Shown here: positions 50,414-60,477 of the stretch, piece after piece
Numbering within the stretch: position 1 is the stretch's first letter
How the letters are laid out: the number at the start of each line of letters is the position of its first letter
From: Eubacterium_G segne
Lineage (GTDB): Bacteria > Bacillota > Clostridia > Lachnospirales > Lachnospiraceae
Assembly: GCF_014287775.1 (NCBI RefSeq)
Contig: NZ_JACOOZ010000002.1
Span: 1-64,000 of the forward strand
Reading direction: 5' to 3'
DNA: 64,000 nt
Notes under the pieces: generated by a model
Databases searched by the model: none
The model's input: only the letters and a program-made list of their open reading frames with translations
What the model was told of the DNA's origin: nothing
Program-made: the position numbers and the translations under genes

Positions 50414-51544
50414 TTATTTGTTCTGTAAAAATTCAGGAATCTTAATTGGCTTTTCTTCAACTGTTCCCTGTGCATGTGAAACAGGTGATTTTCTTGTAAA
50501 GTCATTCTTTGGTGCTGCTGATGAAGGTGTAGCATTGTAGCTAAATGACTTCTTAGCTGCTCCCATACCAAATGGTGATGCCTTTGCTGCAGCCGGCTCT
50601 CCAATACCTGTAGCCATAACTGTAATAGAGCATTCATCCGGATATGTATCTTCATATCTTACACCAAATATAATATTAGCATCTTCTCCTGCTAATTCCT
50701 GTACATAACTTGCAGCTTCATTTGCTTCAAAAAGACTAACGTCACCGGTAATGTTAATAATAACATTCTTAGCTCCGTTAATTGATGTTTCAAGTAATGG
50801 AGATGTAACAGCCTGCTGTACAGCTTCTGATGCCTTCTCATCACCACTTGCCTCACCAATACCGATATGTGCAATTCCTGCATCTCTCATAACTGTCTGT
50901 ACATCGGCAAAGTCTAAGTTAATTAATGCGGGAACATTAATTAAATCTGTAATACCCTGTACTGACTGCTGTAATACTTCATCTGCCTTCTTTAATGCTT
51001 CAGGCATTGTAGTTCTCTTATCAACAATTTCTAATAATTTATCATTTGGAATAACGATAAGTGTATCAACGTTTTCCTTTAATCTTTCGATTCCTGCAAG
51101 AGCATTGTTCATACGTGTCTTAGCCTCAAATCTGAAAGGCTTTGTAACTACACCTACTGTAAGAGCTCCCTGCTCCTTAGCGACACGTGCAACAACAGGA
51201 GCTGCTCCTGTTCCTGTTCCGCCTCCCATACCACATGTTACAAATACCATGTCGGCACCTTTAAGTAACTGTGCAAGTTCTTCTACGTTTTCTTCTGCAG
51301 CTGCTTCACCAACTTCAGGTTTAGCTCCTGCTCCAAGACCTTTTGTAATTTTTTCACCAATCTGTAGTGTAGTAGGTGCCTTGCTTCTCTTAAGCACCTG
51401 TGCATCTGAGTTAACAGATATGAACTCAACACCACCGATGTTTTCATCTATCATTCTGTTTACGGCGTTGTTTCCTGCTCCACCAACACCTACAACTATA
51501 ATTTTTGCAACTGCTTCACTTTCGTTTGTAGTAATTTCTAACAA
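50414..51544 (-). CDS. ftsZ: Cell division protein FtsZ
   Basis: A 376-residue tubulin-like GTPase forming the division ring. GVGGAGNNAVNRMI, the tubulin signature GMGGGTGTGAAPVVA and the T7 loop NLDFADVQTVM are intact. The acidic-free linker ends in the conserved tail KIPEFLQNK that binds partner proteins. It starts with TTG behind a perfect GAAGGAGG. It is the last gene of the dcw cluster but is separated from ftsQ by 284 bases, so it probably has its own promoter. Confidence 0.97.
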   Translation of the reverse strand: MLEITTNESEAVAKIIVVGVGGAGNNAVNRMIDENIGGVEFISVNSDAQVLKRSKAPTTLQIGEKITKGLGAGAKPEVGEAAAEENVEELAQLLKGADMVFVTCGMGGGTGTGAAPVVARVAKEQGALTVGVVTKPFRFEAKTRMNNALAGIERLKENVDTLIVIPNDKLLEIVDKRTTMPEALKKADEVLQQSVQGITDLINVPALINLDFADVQTVMRDAGIAHIGIGEASGDEKASEAVQQAVTSPLLETSINGAKNVIINITGDVSLFEANEAASYVQELAGEDANIIFGVRYEDTYPDECSITVMATGIGEPAAAKASPFGMGAAKKSFSYNATPSSAAPKNDFTRKSPVSHAQGTVEEKPIKIPEFLQNK

Positions 51545-51828
51545 GAGTTTATCCTCCTTCGTTTCATCTAAATTTCACTTATTTTAATATCACAACAATA
51601 TGTACTAACATTTTTCAGTAAATATATAATGATGTGAGTGTCAAAAATTAATTTTGCCATTCACTGATGTATCCGGACTGCTTAATTGCCATGCAATTTT
51701 TGCACTTCTGAAACATCATATGATTAGTCATAATTGCATATATACTATATAATATAATTCTTTGCAGAAAATATCAACAGTAAATTTCTAATTTGTTAAA
51801 AAAAAATCATTCTTTTTTTATTACAGTT
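51545..51828 (-). promoter_or_regulatory. ftsQ-ftsZ intergenic region
   Basis: 284 bases without a gene. It is AT-rich, with a TTGACA on the minus strand near 51640 that could be a -35 for ftsZ, but no convincing -10 at 16-18 bases. The ribosome site GAAGGAGG lies just before ftsZ. No other structure was recognised. Confidence 0.35.
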
Positions 51829-52605
51829 TTATTTTTTTGATTTCTTTTCTGCACTATTATCGTTCTTTTTGATGGTGTACATTCCCTCTTCATTGGCAAT
51901 TTTCATATTTAAAACACCATCATAACCCTTTACTTCATCATACATATCATTTAAATCTTTTAACTTCTTGTCTAAGTTCGTTGTTTTGCCCAAATCCACC
52001 TGTAGCTTGTCCATAACAAGTGATGTTTCAGATGAATCATTTACAATAACCTTTTTTATGGTGTAATTATACTGCTCTATGGAATTAATAACAGTAAGAA
52101 GTGAGTTTAAAACCTTTTCCTTTTTCATGTCAATTTTCTGATATAGAGTTATTTTGTTATATCTTAGTCCCTCAACCTTTGGAATGGATTTTAATTTATC
52201 ACTGCTTATTTTTAGCACCTTTCCATTTCTGTCAAAATAACAATTCACATTATTTTCAACTACATATCCCTTTAATTTGTTTTCATATCCGATGATTTTC
52301 ACTTTAGACGGAGATAACATTTTAACGGAATATTTACTTAAAAGTTCTATGTCATCACTTTTTCCTATTTTATTTTTTATCCAGAAAAGAAGAGTATTGT
52401 CAATTTTCTTATTATCTAAATATGCTTTTACTTCCTCTGTTGTATATTGATTTAAATCAAGAGATGTTTCTATACTCTTTAAACTAAATCCGTAAACAAC
52501 AATAAGCACAAGGGCAACTATAATGGGAGTTGCAATAAAAAGTACCTTAAACCCTTTTCTAAGCCTTCTCCTTCTTCTTCTTTTCATTTTTCTGGTTTGT
52601 TTCAT
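51829..52605 (-). CDS. ftsQ: Cell division protein FtsQ/DivIB
   Basis: 258 residues. A very basic cytoplasmic start (MKRRRRRRLRKG), one membrane segment (about 20-42), then an external POTRA domain (SLKSIETSLDLNQYTTEEVK; about 43-110) and the FtsQ beta domain. It belongs to the divisome bridge with FtsL and FtsB/DivIC. The C-terminus is lysine-rich. Identification rests mostly on topology and position between ftsW and ftsZ, as the family is poorly conserved. Confidence 0.82.
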   Translation of the reverse strand: MKQTRKMKRRRRRRLRKGFKVLFIATPIIVALVLIVVYGFSLKSIETSLDLNQYTTEEVKAYLDNKKIDNTLLFWIKNKIGKSDDIELLSKYSVKMLSPSKVKIIGYENKLKGYVVENNVNCYFDRNGKVLKISSDKLKSIPKVEGLRYNKITLYQKIDMKKEKVLNSLLTVINSIEQYNYTIKKVIVNDSSETSLVMDKLQVDLGKTTNLDKKLKDLNDMYDEVKGYDGVLNMKIANEEGMYTIKKNDNSAEKKSKK

Positions 52606-52626
52606 ATAATTTACCTGTACATCCTG

Positions 52627-53820
52627 TTATCTTATTCTTTTAATCCTTCTTGATACTGAAAGCACCATACCCATTTCTATTATTAAAAACATAAGAGAGG
52701 TGCCACCATAGCTTATAAAAGGCAACGATACACCTGTATTTGGTATTAATGTAGTTACAACGGCAATATTTAAAACAACCTGAATGGAAATATGTGCCAA
52801 AACACCAACTACAATCATGGAGCCAAACATATCCGGTGCATTGCTGGCTATAACTCTCATTCTTCTAATCATAAATACAAACAGAAGTATAATACAAATT
52901 GCTCCGAAAATTCCCAGTTCCTCACATATTATGGAAAATATCATATCATTGTTAGCCTCCGGCACAAAACCTAATTTCTGTGCGCTGTTACCAAGACCTT
53001 TTCCAAAAATTCCTCCGGAGCCTATGGCATATAATCCCTGAAGAGGCTGAAATCCCTTACCTCTTCCCTGAAGGAAATTCTCAGGATTTTTCCACACTGC
53101 TATTCTTTCAAATCTAAAACTTAATGACGCCAATTGCGGCATATTTCTTAAAATATACAGACCTATAATTCCGCCTACAAGTCCTACGGAAATAGTTCCC
53201 GTAAACCACTTTCCGGCTCCTGCCACTATAATCATTACAGCCCCGATACCTGCTATTATAATTGCGGAGCTTAAGTTAGAAGTCAGCACATACACCAGTC
53301 CTGCCCCTAATAATGTAATTGAATATATCTGCCAGCATAATTTTCCTTTTTTTATTGCCTGCTGACCACATTTAGATAAAATTGCCGCTGTCATTATTAT
53401 AACGCCGATTTTTACTATTTCCGCCGGCTGGAACTGGACAAGCTTAAGATTTATCCATCTTTTAGCACCATTTGCCTCTTTTCCTAAAGGTGTAAGAATT
53501 AACAGAACCGTAAATAAAGAAAAACAATATATAAATGTTTTATACTTTTTAAGCAGTCTGTAATCTAATAATATAACCGGTATCATTACTGCAACACCAA
53601 AAGCTGTTGCCTGTATCTGTTTTTTCAGAAAATAGGCTGAATCGTTATATTTATTCAGAGCTGTATAGGAACTTGCACTGTAAAGTAAAACATAACCTAA
53701 TAACATTATAAAAATCCATACGAAAAGAAGGCTATAATCAAAATAGCCATCCCTTTTATTTCTTTTTCTTTTTACGGTTACCTCTTCACCTGTTGCAGGT
53801 TCGTATTCCTTTTGCTCCAT
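52627..53820 (-). CDS. ftsW: FtsW-type peptidoglycan polymerase (SEDS)
   Basis: 397 residues with about ten membrane helices starting near residue 28. SEDS signatures include GAKRWINLKLVQFQPAEIVK in the second large loop region, QGRGKGFQPLQGLYAIGSGG and GKGLGNSAQKLGFVPEANND (catalytic-type loop), and PFISYGGTSLM near the end. It polymerises lipid II at the septum together with a class B PBP. It lies between murD and ftsQ; murG, usually next, is absent. Confidence 0.93.
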   Translation of the reverse strand: MEQKEYEPATGEEVTVKRKRNKRDGYFDYSLLFVWIFIMLLGYVLLYSASSYTALNKYNDSAYFLKKQIQATAFGVAVMIPVILLDYRLLKKYKTFIYCFSLFTVLLILTPLGKEANGAKRWINLKLVQFQPAEIVKIGVIIMTAAILSKCGQQAIKKGKLCWQIYSITLLGAGLVYVLTSNLSSAIIIAGIGAVMIIVAGAGKWFTGTISVGLVGGIIGLYILRNMPQLASLSFRFERIAVWKNPENFLQGRGKGFQPLQGLYAIGSGGIFGKGLGNSAQKLGFVPEANNDMIFSIICEELGIFGAICIILLFVFMIRRMRVIASNAPDMFGSMIVVGVLAHISIQVVLNIAVVTTLIPNTGVSLPFISYGGTSLMFLIIEMGMVLSVSRRIKRIR

Positions 53821-53833
53821 AAATCTTTCCCTT

Positions 53834-55195
53834 TTACTTTTTCATATCATAAACTAACTCTTTAAACATGTCACCACGCTGCTCATAGTTATCAAACATA
53901 CCCCAGCTTGCACATGCCGGTGAAAGTAAAACTGCATCTCCCGGATTTGCTGCCTTTCTGCATTCCTCTACTGCTTCTTCAAGAGACTGTGTAAAAATAA
54001 TATTATCAAAACCATATTTTTTTACGGTGTCTGCTATCTGCTGTGCAGTCTGACCCAGTAAAACAAGGCATTTAACCTTTCCCTTTAATTCCTTTGCAAA
54101 ATCATCAAAGGATACTTTTTTATCATATCCTCCGGCTATAAGAACCGTAGGACGGCTCATTGCCTGAATTGCCTTTATTGAAGCATCTGTATTAGTTCCC
54201 TTTGAATCATTATAATAAATAACATCATCCACTGTATCCACATATTCTATTCTGTGGGGAACAGCCTTAAACTTTCTAACAGCTTCTTTAATAATGTCTG
54301 CAGGAACTCCCATATTAATGGAAATGCCGATTGCAGCCATAATGTTTTCTATATTGTGAATGCCTACTAAATTGGTATCTTCCGTAGTTGTAATTATTTT
54401 TTCCCCATTGTCATCTTTATAGATAATATTCTTACCATCTAAAAATATGCCTTTATCAAGCTTTCTTTTACTGCTAAACCACACAATTCTATTATTAAGC
54501 TTTGGTGCATATTCTCTTAAAATCTCATCTTCATAGTTAAGAATAACAGGCTGGTTACTATCCTGATTTTTTGTAATGCTCATTTTTACGTTAGTATAGC
54601 ACTCCATTGTATGATGTCTGTTAAGATGATCCGGTGTAATGTTTAATACTGCACTTACATCCGGTTTAAATGTATGTATGGTCTCTAACTGAAAACTGCT
54701 GATTTCCGCCACGGTAACTGAATCCACGTCTGTGTCAAAGGCTGTAGTTGTATAGGGATTTCCAATATTTCCTACCACATCAACATGGGAATAATATGCA
54801 GCTAATATCTCCCCTGTAAGGGCTGTTGTTGTTGTTTTACCATTAGTACCTGTAATGGCTGCAAGTTTTCCCTTTGCCACAACATATGCCAGTTCAATTT
54901 CTCCCCAGATAGGAACACCTTTTTCCCTTACCTTATTAACAAAAGGTGCATCTATTGCTATTCCGGGACTTAATATCATTAAATCAATATTATCAATAAC
55001 GCTATCTTCAAGTTCCCCAAGAATCACTTTCACATCCTCCCGGTCACTAAGCTTTGCTAAAACATCCTCTTTATTTAATTTTTCATTTCCATCATAAATA
55101 ATAACAGTTGACCCAAGTTTTTTTAATAAATCAGCTGCCCCGATTCCACTTTTTCCCGAACCGGCAACCATTACCTTCTTTTTATTCCATTCCAT
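53834..55195 (-). CDS. murD: UDP-N-acetylmuramoyl-L-alanine:D-glutamate ligase
   Basis: 453 residues from ATG 55195 (GGAG 10 bases upstream; the frame continues to 55231). It adds D-Glu to UDP-MurNAc-L-Ala. VAGSGKSGIGAADLLKKLG is the UDP-binding N-domain, ITGTNGKTTTTALTG the ATP loop, and NITPDHLNRHHTMECY with YNDSKGTNTDASIKAIQA the Mur-ligase central and C-terminal motifs. It is part of the wall cluster between mraY and ftsW. Confidence 0.95.
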   Translation of the reverse strand: MEWNKKKVMVAGSGKSGIGAADLLKKLGSTVIIYDGNEKLNKEDVLAKLSDREDVKVILGELEDSVIDNIDLMILSPGIAIDAPFVNKVREKGVPIWGEIELAYVVAKGKLAAITGTNGKTTTTALTGEILAAYYSHVDVVGNIGNPYTTTAFDTDVDSVTVAEISSFQLETIHTFKPDVSAVLNITPDHLNRHHTMECYTNVKMSITKNQDSNQPVILNYEDEILREYAPKLNNRIVWFSSKRKLDKGIFLDGKNIIYKDDNGEKIITTTEDTNLVGIHNIENIMAAIGISINMGVPADIIKEAVRKFKAVPHRIEYVDTVDDVIYYNDSKGTNTDASIKAIQAMSRPTVLIAGGYDKKVSFDDFAKELKGKVKCLVLLGQTAQQIADTVKKYGFDNIIFTQSLEEAVEECRKAANPGDAVLLSPACASWGMFDNYEQRGDMFKELVYDMKK

Positions 55196-55234
55196 TATTC
55201 TATAACTCCATTCATCTATAAATATATGCAATTA

Positions 55235-56215
55235 TTACATTGCAATATAAGCCACAAGACACAATATGGCAGTAACTACTGCAAAGGCAGCCACAACCTG
55301 TGTTTCTGCGTAACCGCTTTCCTGAAAATGATGGTGAAGAGGTGCCATTTTAAACACTCTTCTGCCTTTTCCATATTTCTTTTTGGTATATTTAAACCAT
55401 GTTACCTGAATAATATCAGATAGCGCCTCTATTAAGTATATAAATGCCACAATTACTATAAAAATAGGCATTTTAAGCATAAATGCCATGGCTGAAACAA
55501 AGCCTCCTAACGCCAGGGAACCTGTATCTCCCATAAATACTCTTGCCGGATATACATTGTATAAGAAAAATCCCAGCAATGCTCCCACAAAAGCTGCACT
55601 TATAGGTTCAAGTCCCGTTCCAATGGCTACCGTTGTAAAAAATACTGCTATTATTATAGTAACACTTGTTGCAAGACCATCAAGACCGTCTGTTAAATTA
55701 GCACCATTTACTGTACCTAATACTACAATAAACAAAAAGGGAACAAAAAGCCATATAGGCATTGTTACTTCCATTCCGTTAGTAAAAGGAATAATGGTTG
55801 CCGTTCCCAGCCCTGAAACCTTTACTATATAAAAACAAAATACTGCCGTAACAACAAATTGTGCCACTAATTTCTGGATTTCAGTTAATCCCAGATTTCT
55901 TTTTTTCACTACTTTAATGTAATCATCAGTAAAACCAATAATACCAAATCCTATTACCATAAAAAGCACTGGCACTATTTTGGTATTTTTTTCAACAAAC
56001 ATAAATACCAGTGACGTTACAATAACACTGGCTAATATTATCATTCCACCCATAGTTGGAGTTCCGGCTTTACTTTGATGGGATTTCGGACCTACTTCTC
56101 TTATATACTGACCAAACTTCATCTTTTTTAACAGTGGAATTACTATTGGACATAAAATAACGCTAACTGCAAAAGACATAATAATTGCCACAATAATTGT
56201 TGTACTTGTACTCAT
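55235..56215 (-). CDS. mraY: Phospho-N-acetylmuramoyl-pentapeptide transferase
   Basis: 326 residues from ATG 56215 (AAGGAGA, 5-base spacing, immediately after the stop of the upstream PBP gene). This polytopic enzyme makes lipid I. SHQSKAGTPTMGGMIIL, FTDDYIKVVKKRNLGLTEIQ, NGANLTDGLDGLA and VFMGDTGSLALGG are the metal and UDP-binding motifs; the C-terminal PLHHHFQESGYAETQVV is the HHH loop. Confidence 0.96.
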   Translation of the reverse strand: MSTSTTIIVAIIMSFAVSVILCPIVIPLLKKMKFGQYIREVGPKSHQSKAGTPTMGGMIILASVIVTSLVFMFVEKNTKIVPVLFMVIGFGIIGFTDDYIKVVKKRNLGLTEIQKLVAQFVVTAVFCFYIVKVSGLGTATIIPFTNGMEVTMPIWLFVPFLFIVVLGTVNGANLTDGLDGLATSVTIIIAVFFTTVAIGTGLEPISAAFVGALLGFFLYNVYPARVFMGDTGSLALGGFVSAMAFMLKMPIFIVIVAFIYLIEALSDIIQVTWFKYTKKKYGKGRRVFKMAPLHHHFQESGYAETQVVAAFAVVTAILCLVAYIAM

Positions 56216-56216
56216 C

Positions 56217-57950
56217 TTATTCTCCTTGTTCTTTTTCCTCCAGTAAATACGGAAGAATATTCCGGTATAATTCACTTATGACAGGTGCTGCTACCTGACC
56301 TCCATAATAAATACCTTCCGGCTCATCTATAATGGCCATGGCTATGACCTTGGGATTATCTGCCGGTGCAAATCCCATAAAAGATGCTATGTATCTTCCT
56401 GAACCTCTGGGCAGCTTTTGGGATGTAGCGGTTTTTCCACCTACCTTATATCCTTCCACCTGTCCTTTACTTCCGGTTCCCTCAGAAATTACTTTTTCTA
56501 ATACATATTTCATTGTATCAGATGTTTCCTTTGATACAACACCTTTCTTTTCTTTATAACCAAATTTTTCAACTAAATCTCCCTCTACATTTTCTGCCTT
56601 AAGGGCAAAATGTGGTGTTACAAGTTTCCCGCCGTTTACTACCGCACTTGCAGCTACAAGATACTGTACCGGTGTTATCTGGAAAGACTGTCCAAAAGAC
56701 ATAGTGGCAAGTTCCACATTTCCCACATTTTTTATCTGGTGGATTATGGTTCCTGCCTCACCGGGTATATCAATACCTGTTTTTTGTAAAAGGCCTAACT
56801 TATCCAGCTCCTTATAAAATTTTTTAACTCCTACCTTAAGTCCTACATCTATAAAAACCGGGTTACAGGAGTTCATTGTTCCCTGAAGGAATGTTTCTGC
56901 CCCATGCCCTGTGGTTTTATGGCATCTTATTTTTCTGTCATCTACAATTCTAAAACCCGGGCAGCTGAATCTGCTGTCTAATGTAACAACATTGTTTTCC
57001 AACGCTGCTGTAGCTGTCACTACTTTAAAAGTGGAACCTGGTTCATAAGTATCATTTATGCACTGGTTCCTCCACATTTTATTTAACAAATCCTGCTTTT
57101 TTTTCTTTTTATCCTCACCGGATATTTCATAATTAAGCTTATAAGGCTCATTTAAATTAAATTCCGGTGCATTTACCATAGCTAATACTTCCCCATTATT
57201 AGGATTCATAACTATTATGGAAACGTAATTTGCTCCCTTCGCTTCAAGAGTATTATATGCAATCTGCTCGGCATATTGCTGAATATTAACATCTATGGTA
57301 GTGGTAAGATTGTTTCCCGGTACCGGCTCTTCCCTCTGTTCTAATGCATTCTCCATTTCAATACCTCTTGTATCTGTTGGAGTAAGTATCAGACCATCCA
57401 TTCCTTTCAAATACTTTTCGTATTTTACTTCAAGACCGATTATACCTTGATTATCTGCCCCTGTAAATCCCAGAACTTTTGAAGCAAGACTCTCATAAGG
57501 ATAATACCTTTTGTAATCTTCGTCAACCTTTACCCCCGATAGATTATACTCTCTTATTTTATCACCGGTTTTCTTATCCACATTTGACTTGATTTTTTCC
57601 CGAGAGCTTATCTTCTCCACCTTCTTTCTTACATCCTTTTCTTCCATTTGAAGTTCCGATGCAAGCATTTTTATCACTTTTTCAGGCTCTTTTACCTGAT
57701 TATATATAACAGATATGGTACATACAGTTTTGTTAGAAGCAATAACTTTTCCATTTCTGTCAAGAATTTTTCCTCTGGGAGCCTTGATTTTACGTTGTCT
57801 TTCCTGAACATCTAATGCTTTTTCAGTGTAATATTCAGACTTAAATATCATTATATATGCCAGTTTTCCAGTTGCCACTATACACACTAAAATAATTCCC
57901 ATAACGTAAATCAGAAGCATTTTACGATTAATTGTTAATACATTATTCAA
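56217..57950 (-). CDS. Class B penicillin-binding protein (FtsI/SpoVD type), KTA motif
   Basis: 577 residues. TTG start, one membrane anchor (about 10-33), N-terminal PBP dimerisation region (RGKILDRNGKVIASN), then the transpeptidase domain with nucleophile Ser306 in PGSTFKVV and SxN as SCN. The third motif is KTA at 506-508 (VGGKTATSQKL) where KTG is usual. There are no PASTA domains. It cross-links septal peptidoglycan with FtsW. It is one of two tandem class B PBPs in the cluster; which is the division enzyme and which the sporulation one is not clear. Confidence 0.9.
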   Translation of the reverse strand: MNNVLTINRKMLLIYVMGIILVCIVATGKLAYIMIFKSEYYTEKALDVQERQRKIKAPRGKILDRNGKVIASNKTVCTISVIYNQVKEPEKVIKMLASELQMEEKDVRKKVEKISSREKIKSNVDKKTGDKIREYNLSGVKVDEDYKRYYPYESLASKVLGFTGADNQGIIGLEVKYEKYLKGMDGLILTPTDTRGIEMENALEQREEPVPGNNLTTTIDVNIQQYAEQIAYNTLEAKGANYVSIIVMNPNNGEVLAMVNAPEFNLNEPYKLNYEISGEDKKKKKQDLLNKMWRNQCINDTYEPGSTFKVVTATAALENNVVTLDSRFSCPGFRIVDDRKIRCHKTTGHGAETFLQGTMNSCNPVFIDVGLKVGVKKFYKELDKLGLLQKTGIDIPGEAGTIIHQIKNVGNVELATMSFGQSFQITPVQYLVAASAVVNGGKLVTPHFALKAENVEGDLVEKFGYKEKKGVVSKETSDTMKYVLEKVISEGTGSKGQVEGYKVGGKTATSQKLPRGSGRYIASFMGFAPADNPKVIAMAIIDEPEGIYYGGQVAAPVISELYRNILPYLLEEKEQGE

Positions 57951-58016
57951 TTTTATTCCCTATACAGCTTTTTATTATAATTTATTCATTTTTTCATATC
58001 ACATTCAATAAATTTA

Positions 58017-59990
58017 TTATTCTGTATATGTTTTATCCTTTAACACTAAAGACCCGTCATCTCCTTCAATGATTCCGTCAGAATAAAATTCTGTTTCTAA
58101 GGACTGCTTCTTTGCTTTTTGCTCAATCTTTTCTGTCTTTTTAATTCCAAGATAAGGTAAAACCTGCTTCATAATATCAGTCCAAAGTTCTGTGTTAAAA
58201 GCCGTTGCCTGAGGATTTTCTTTTGGAGTATCCATAAGGGTGTAACATACCACCTGTGGATTTTCACATGGAGCACATCCTAAAAATGATAAAATATACT
58301 GATTTTTAAGACGTCCGATTCCTGTTCCTGACGTATTAACTTTTTCCGCCGTTCCCGTTTTTCCTCCAATGGTGTACCCGTCAATTGCTGCAGTAGAGCC
58401 GGTTCCTTCTGTTACGACGGCTCTTAAGCACTGCTTAATATAATCAGAAGTGCTTTTTGTTACTGTCTGTTTTACCAGAGTTTTTGAATAATTTTTTACC
58501 AGTCTGTCATCTTCCGTCACTATTTGTTTTACCACATGAGGTTCATAATAATAGCCTCCGTTTATAAGAGATGAAAAGCCTGCCACCATTTGTATCATAT
58601 TTACCGTGAAATTCTGTCCAAAGGAGTTAGTTGCCAAAGTGGCAGCTCCCATTCCTCTTGACTCATCATAAACAAGACCTCTTGTTTCATTAGGCAAATC
58701 TATTCCTGTTTTCATTCCAAATCCAAATCTGCTTTGATACTGAATGAATTTCTTTGCTCCTAAAAGCTTTCCTATATGCATCATGTAATCATTACATGAC
58801 TGAGCTACAGCCTGTTTTACGTTAATGGTGCCGTGTCCGTCTACCTTGTGACATTTAATGGTAAACTTATCTACCTTTTCAAATCCATCGCAGTAAAATG
58901 TTGATTTTTCATCAACTACTCCCTCTTCATAGGCAGCTGCCACTGTAAAAGGTTTAGCCGTGGATCCCGGTTCAAAGGAATCTGTTATACAAAAATTGTT
59001 CCATATTCCATTAAGAAATGCCGACTGCTTTTCATCTGACATTTTTTTCTGCCGTGCCTTTGTAAAATAAGCATCCAGATTTGTAGGATCATTTAAATCA
59101 AAGGTTTTATCATCAGACATGGCAAGTATTTCCCCGGTATTTGGGTCCGCAATTACTACTGCTATTCTCTGAGGATTGTACTTATTCATATATTTTTTTA
59201 TGGATTTTTGAACAATACGTTGTATATTCATATCTATTGAAGATACAACATTATCGCCGTTTTTAGCTTCCTTTATAACTGTCTCTATATTATTGTCAGC
59301 ATCCATATATCCATATTCCCTGCCTTCGGTTCCCTTTAAATAACTGTTATAGCTGCTTTCAATACCTATGTTTGCCTCGTTATTTTTATTAGCAAAGCCT
59401 AAGACACTACATGCCAATGTGTCGTATGGATAAACTCTTTTATACTCCCTCTCAAAGTAAATAAATTTCACTGCTGCTGCCTGTTTTTTTTCTAAATCCG
59501 TTTTAGCATAATCCCCATTACAATAACTTTTAAATTCTTTTACCTTGTCATATGATATATCTTTTTGGGCAATCCAGTAACTTGTAGTACCATGCTCCTT
59601 AATACTTGTTTTAAGGTCATCTGTATTTAGTCCAAAATATTTTACCACTGCGTCAATTGTCGGCTGTAAATACTCCTGATTTTCCTCTTTTGATAACATC
59701 TTTGCATCTACTACCATATTATAAACTACAGTGCTTGTGGCAAGAATATTTCCGTTTCTGTCCTTTATGTCGCCTCTTTTATATGGCACAATATTGTTAG
59801 TAAAGCTTTGCTGTTTAAGAACCGCTATAGAATACTCATCTCCATAAGCTACATTTATGTAAATAATTCTTATGCACAATATAAATAGAAATCCAATAAT
59901 CACCCAACTGGTGATTTTCAGATTTCTATTTGCTACTTTACCAAATCTTAACTTTTTTCTTTTTCTTCTAACTCTTCTTACTTCACTCAT
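58017..59990 (-). CDS. Class B penicillin-binding protein (second copy, FtsI/SpoVD type)
   Basis: 657 residues. Very basic N-terminus (RRVRRKRKKLRFGK), membrane anchor at about 27-48, dimerisation domain (YKRGDIKDRNGNILATST). The transpeptidase domain has Ser343 in EPGSTAKPF, SCN in VAQSCNDYMM, and a normal KTG in GGKTGTAEKVNT. It has an acidic C-terminal tail and no PASTA domain. It lies directly after ftsL, the usual place of the division PBP, so this copy is the better candidate for FtsI. Confidence 0.9.
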   Translation of the reverse strand: MSEVRRVRRKRKKLRFGKVANRNLKITSWVIIGFLFILCIRIIYINVAYGDEYSIAVLKQQSFTNNIVPYKRGDIKDRNGNILATSTVVYNMVVDAKMLSKEENQEYLQPTIDAVVKYFGLNTDDLKTSIKEHGTTSYWIAQKDISYDKVKEFKSYCNGDYAKTDLEKKQAAAVKFIYFEREYKRVYPYDTLACSVLGFANKNNEANIGIESSYNSYLKGTEGREYGYMDADNNIETVIKEAKNGDNVVSSIDMNIQRIVQKSIKKYMNKYNPQRIAVVIADPNTGEILAMSDDKTFDLNDPTNLDAYFTKARQKKMSDEKQSAFLNGIWNNFCITDSFEPGSTAKPFTVAAAYEEGVVDEKSTFYCDGFEKVDKFTIKCHKVDGHGTINVKQAVAQSCNDYMMHIGKLLGAKKFIQYQSRFGFGMKTGIDLPNETRGLVYDESRGMGAATLATNSFGQNFTVNMIQMVAGFSSLINGGYYYEPHVVKQIVTEDDRLVKNYSKTLVKQTVTKSTSDYIKQCLRAVVTEGTGSTAAIDGYTIGGKTGTAEKVNTSGTGIGRLKNQYILSFLGCAPCENPQVVCYTLMDTPKENPQATAFNTELWTDIMKQVLPYLGIKKTEKIEQKAKKQSLETEFYSDGIIEGDDGSLVLKDKTYTE

Positions 59991-59992
59991 AA

Positions 59993-60475
59993 TTATTTGT
60001 TTGGTATATCTCCGTACTGCAATGTGTAGCCGCTGTCACTAGACTTATATGTAATAATCTGGTTGTCAGAAGCCTGTTTCATTCCCAGCTTACTTTTTGC
60101 CACCTTGCAAATGTGGTTTACGTCAACATAGCTGTTTATAGCATAGCTTAACGCATTATTTTCAGTTTGTACAGTGGAAATATTTGTTCTAAGCTGTGAA
60201 ATATTGTCCCTTGTAGCTCTTATGTTTGACTGAATGTTAAGGTATGTTACACACATTACTATACAAATACATGTAACTGCAATTAAAAAGAACACATATG
60301 GTGCACTCATTGGCAGGGCATTTTCCCTTGTTGCAACCTGTTCTCTCTTTTCTGTCTTTACCCTTTTTTCAGTTTTTATTCGTTCTTTTCTTTGTGGCTC
60401 CAAAGCCCTTACAGCGTTTCCGTCTATATATCCTGTATTTCTTAAATTTGTATTATATAATCTGTCTTTATTCAT
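59993..60475 (-). CDS. ftsL: FtsL-like division protein
   Basis: 160 residues. A highly charged cytoplasmic part (about 1-55), one membrane helix (YVFFLIAVTCICIVMCVTYL, about 60-80), then a coiled coil (NIRATRDNISQLRTNISTVQ, about 85-115) and a short C-terminal part. Family identity rests on topology and its place between rsmH and the PBP genes. AAGG precedes the ATG eight bases away, inside the end of rsmH. Confidence 0.82.
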   Translation of the reverse strand: MNKDRLYNTNLRNTGYIDGNAVRALEPQRKERIKTEKRVKTEKREQVATRENALPMSAPYVFFLIAVTCICIVMCVTYLNIQSNIRATRDNISQLRTNISTVQTENNALSYAINSYVDVNHICKVAKSKLGMKQASDNQIITYKSSDSGYTLQYGDIPNK

Positions 60476-60477
60476 AC

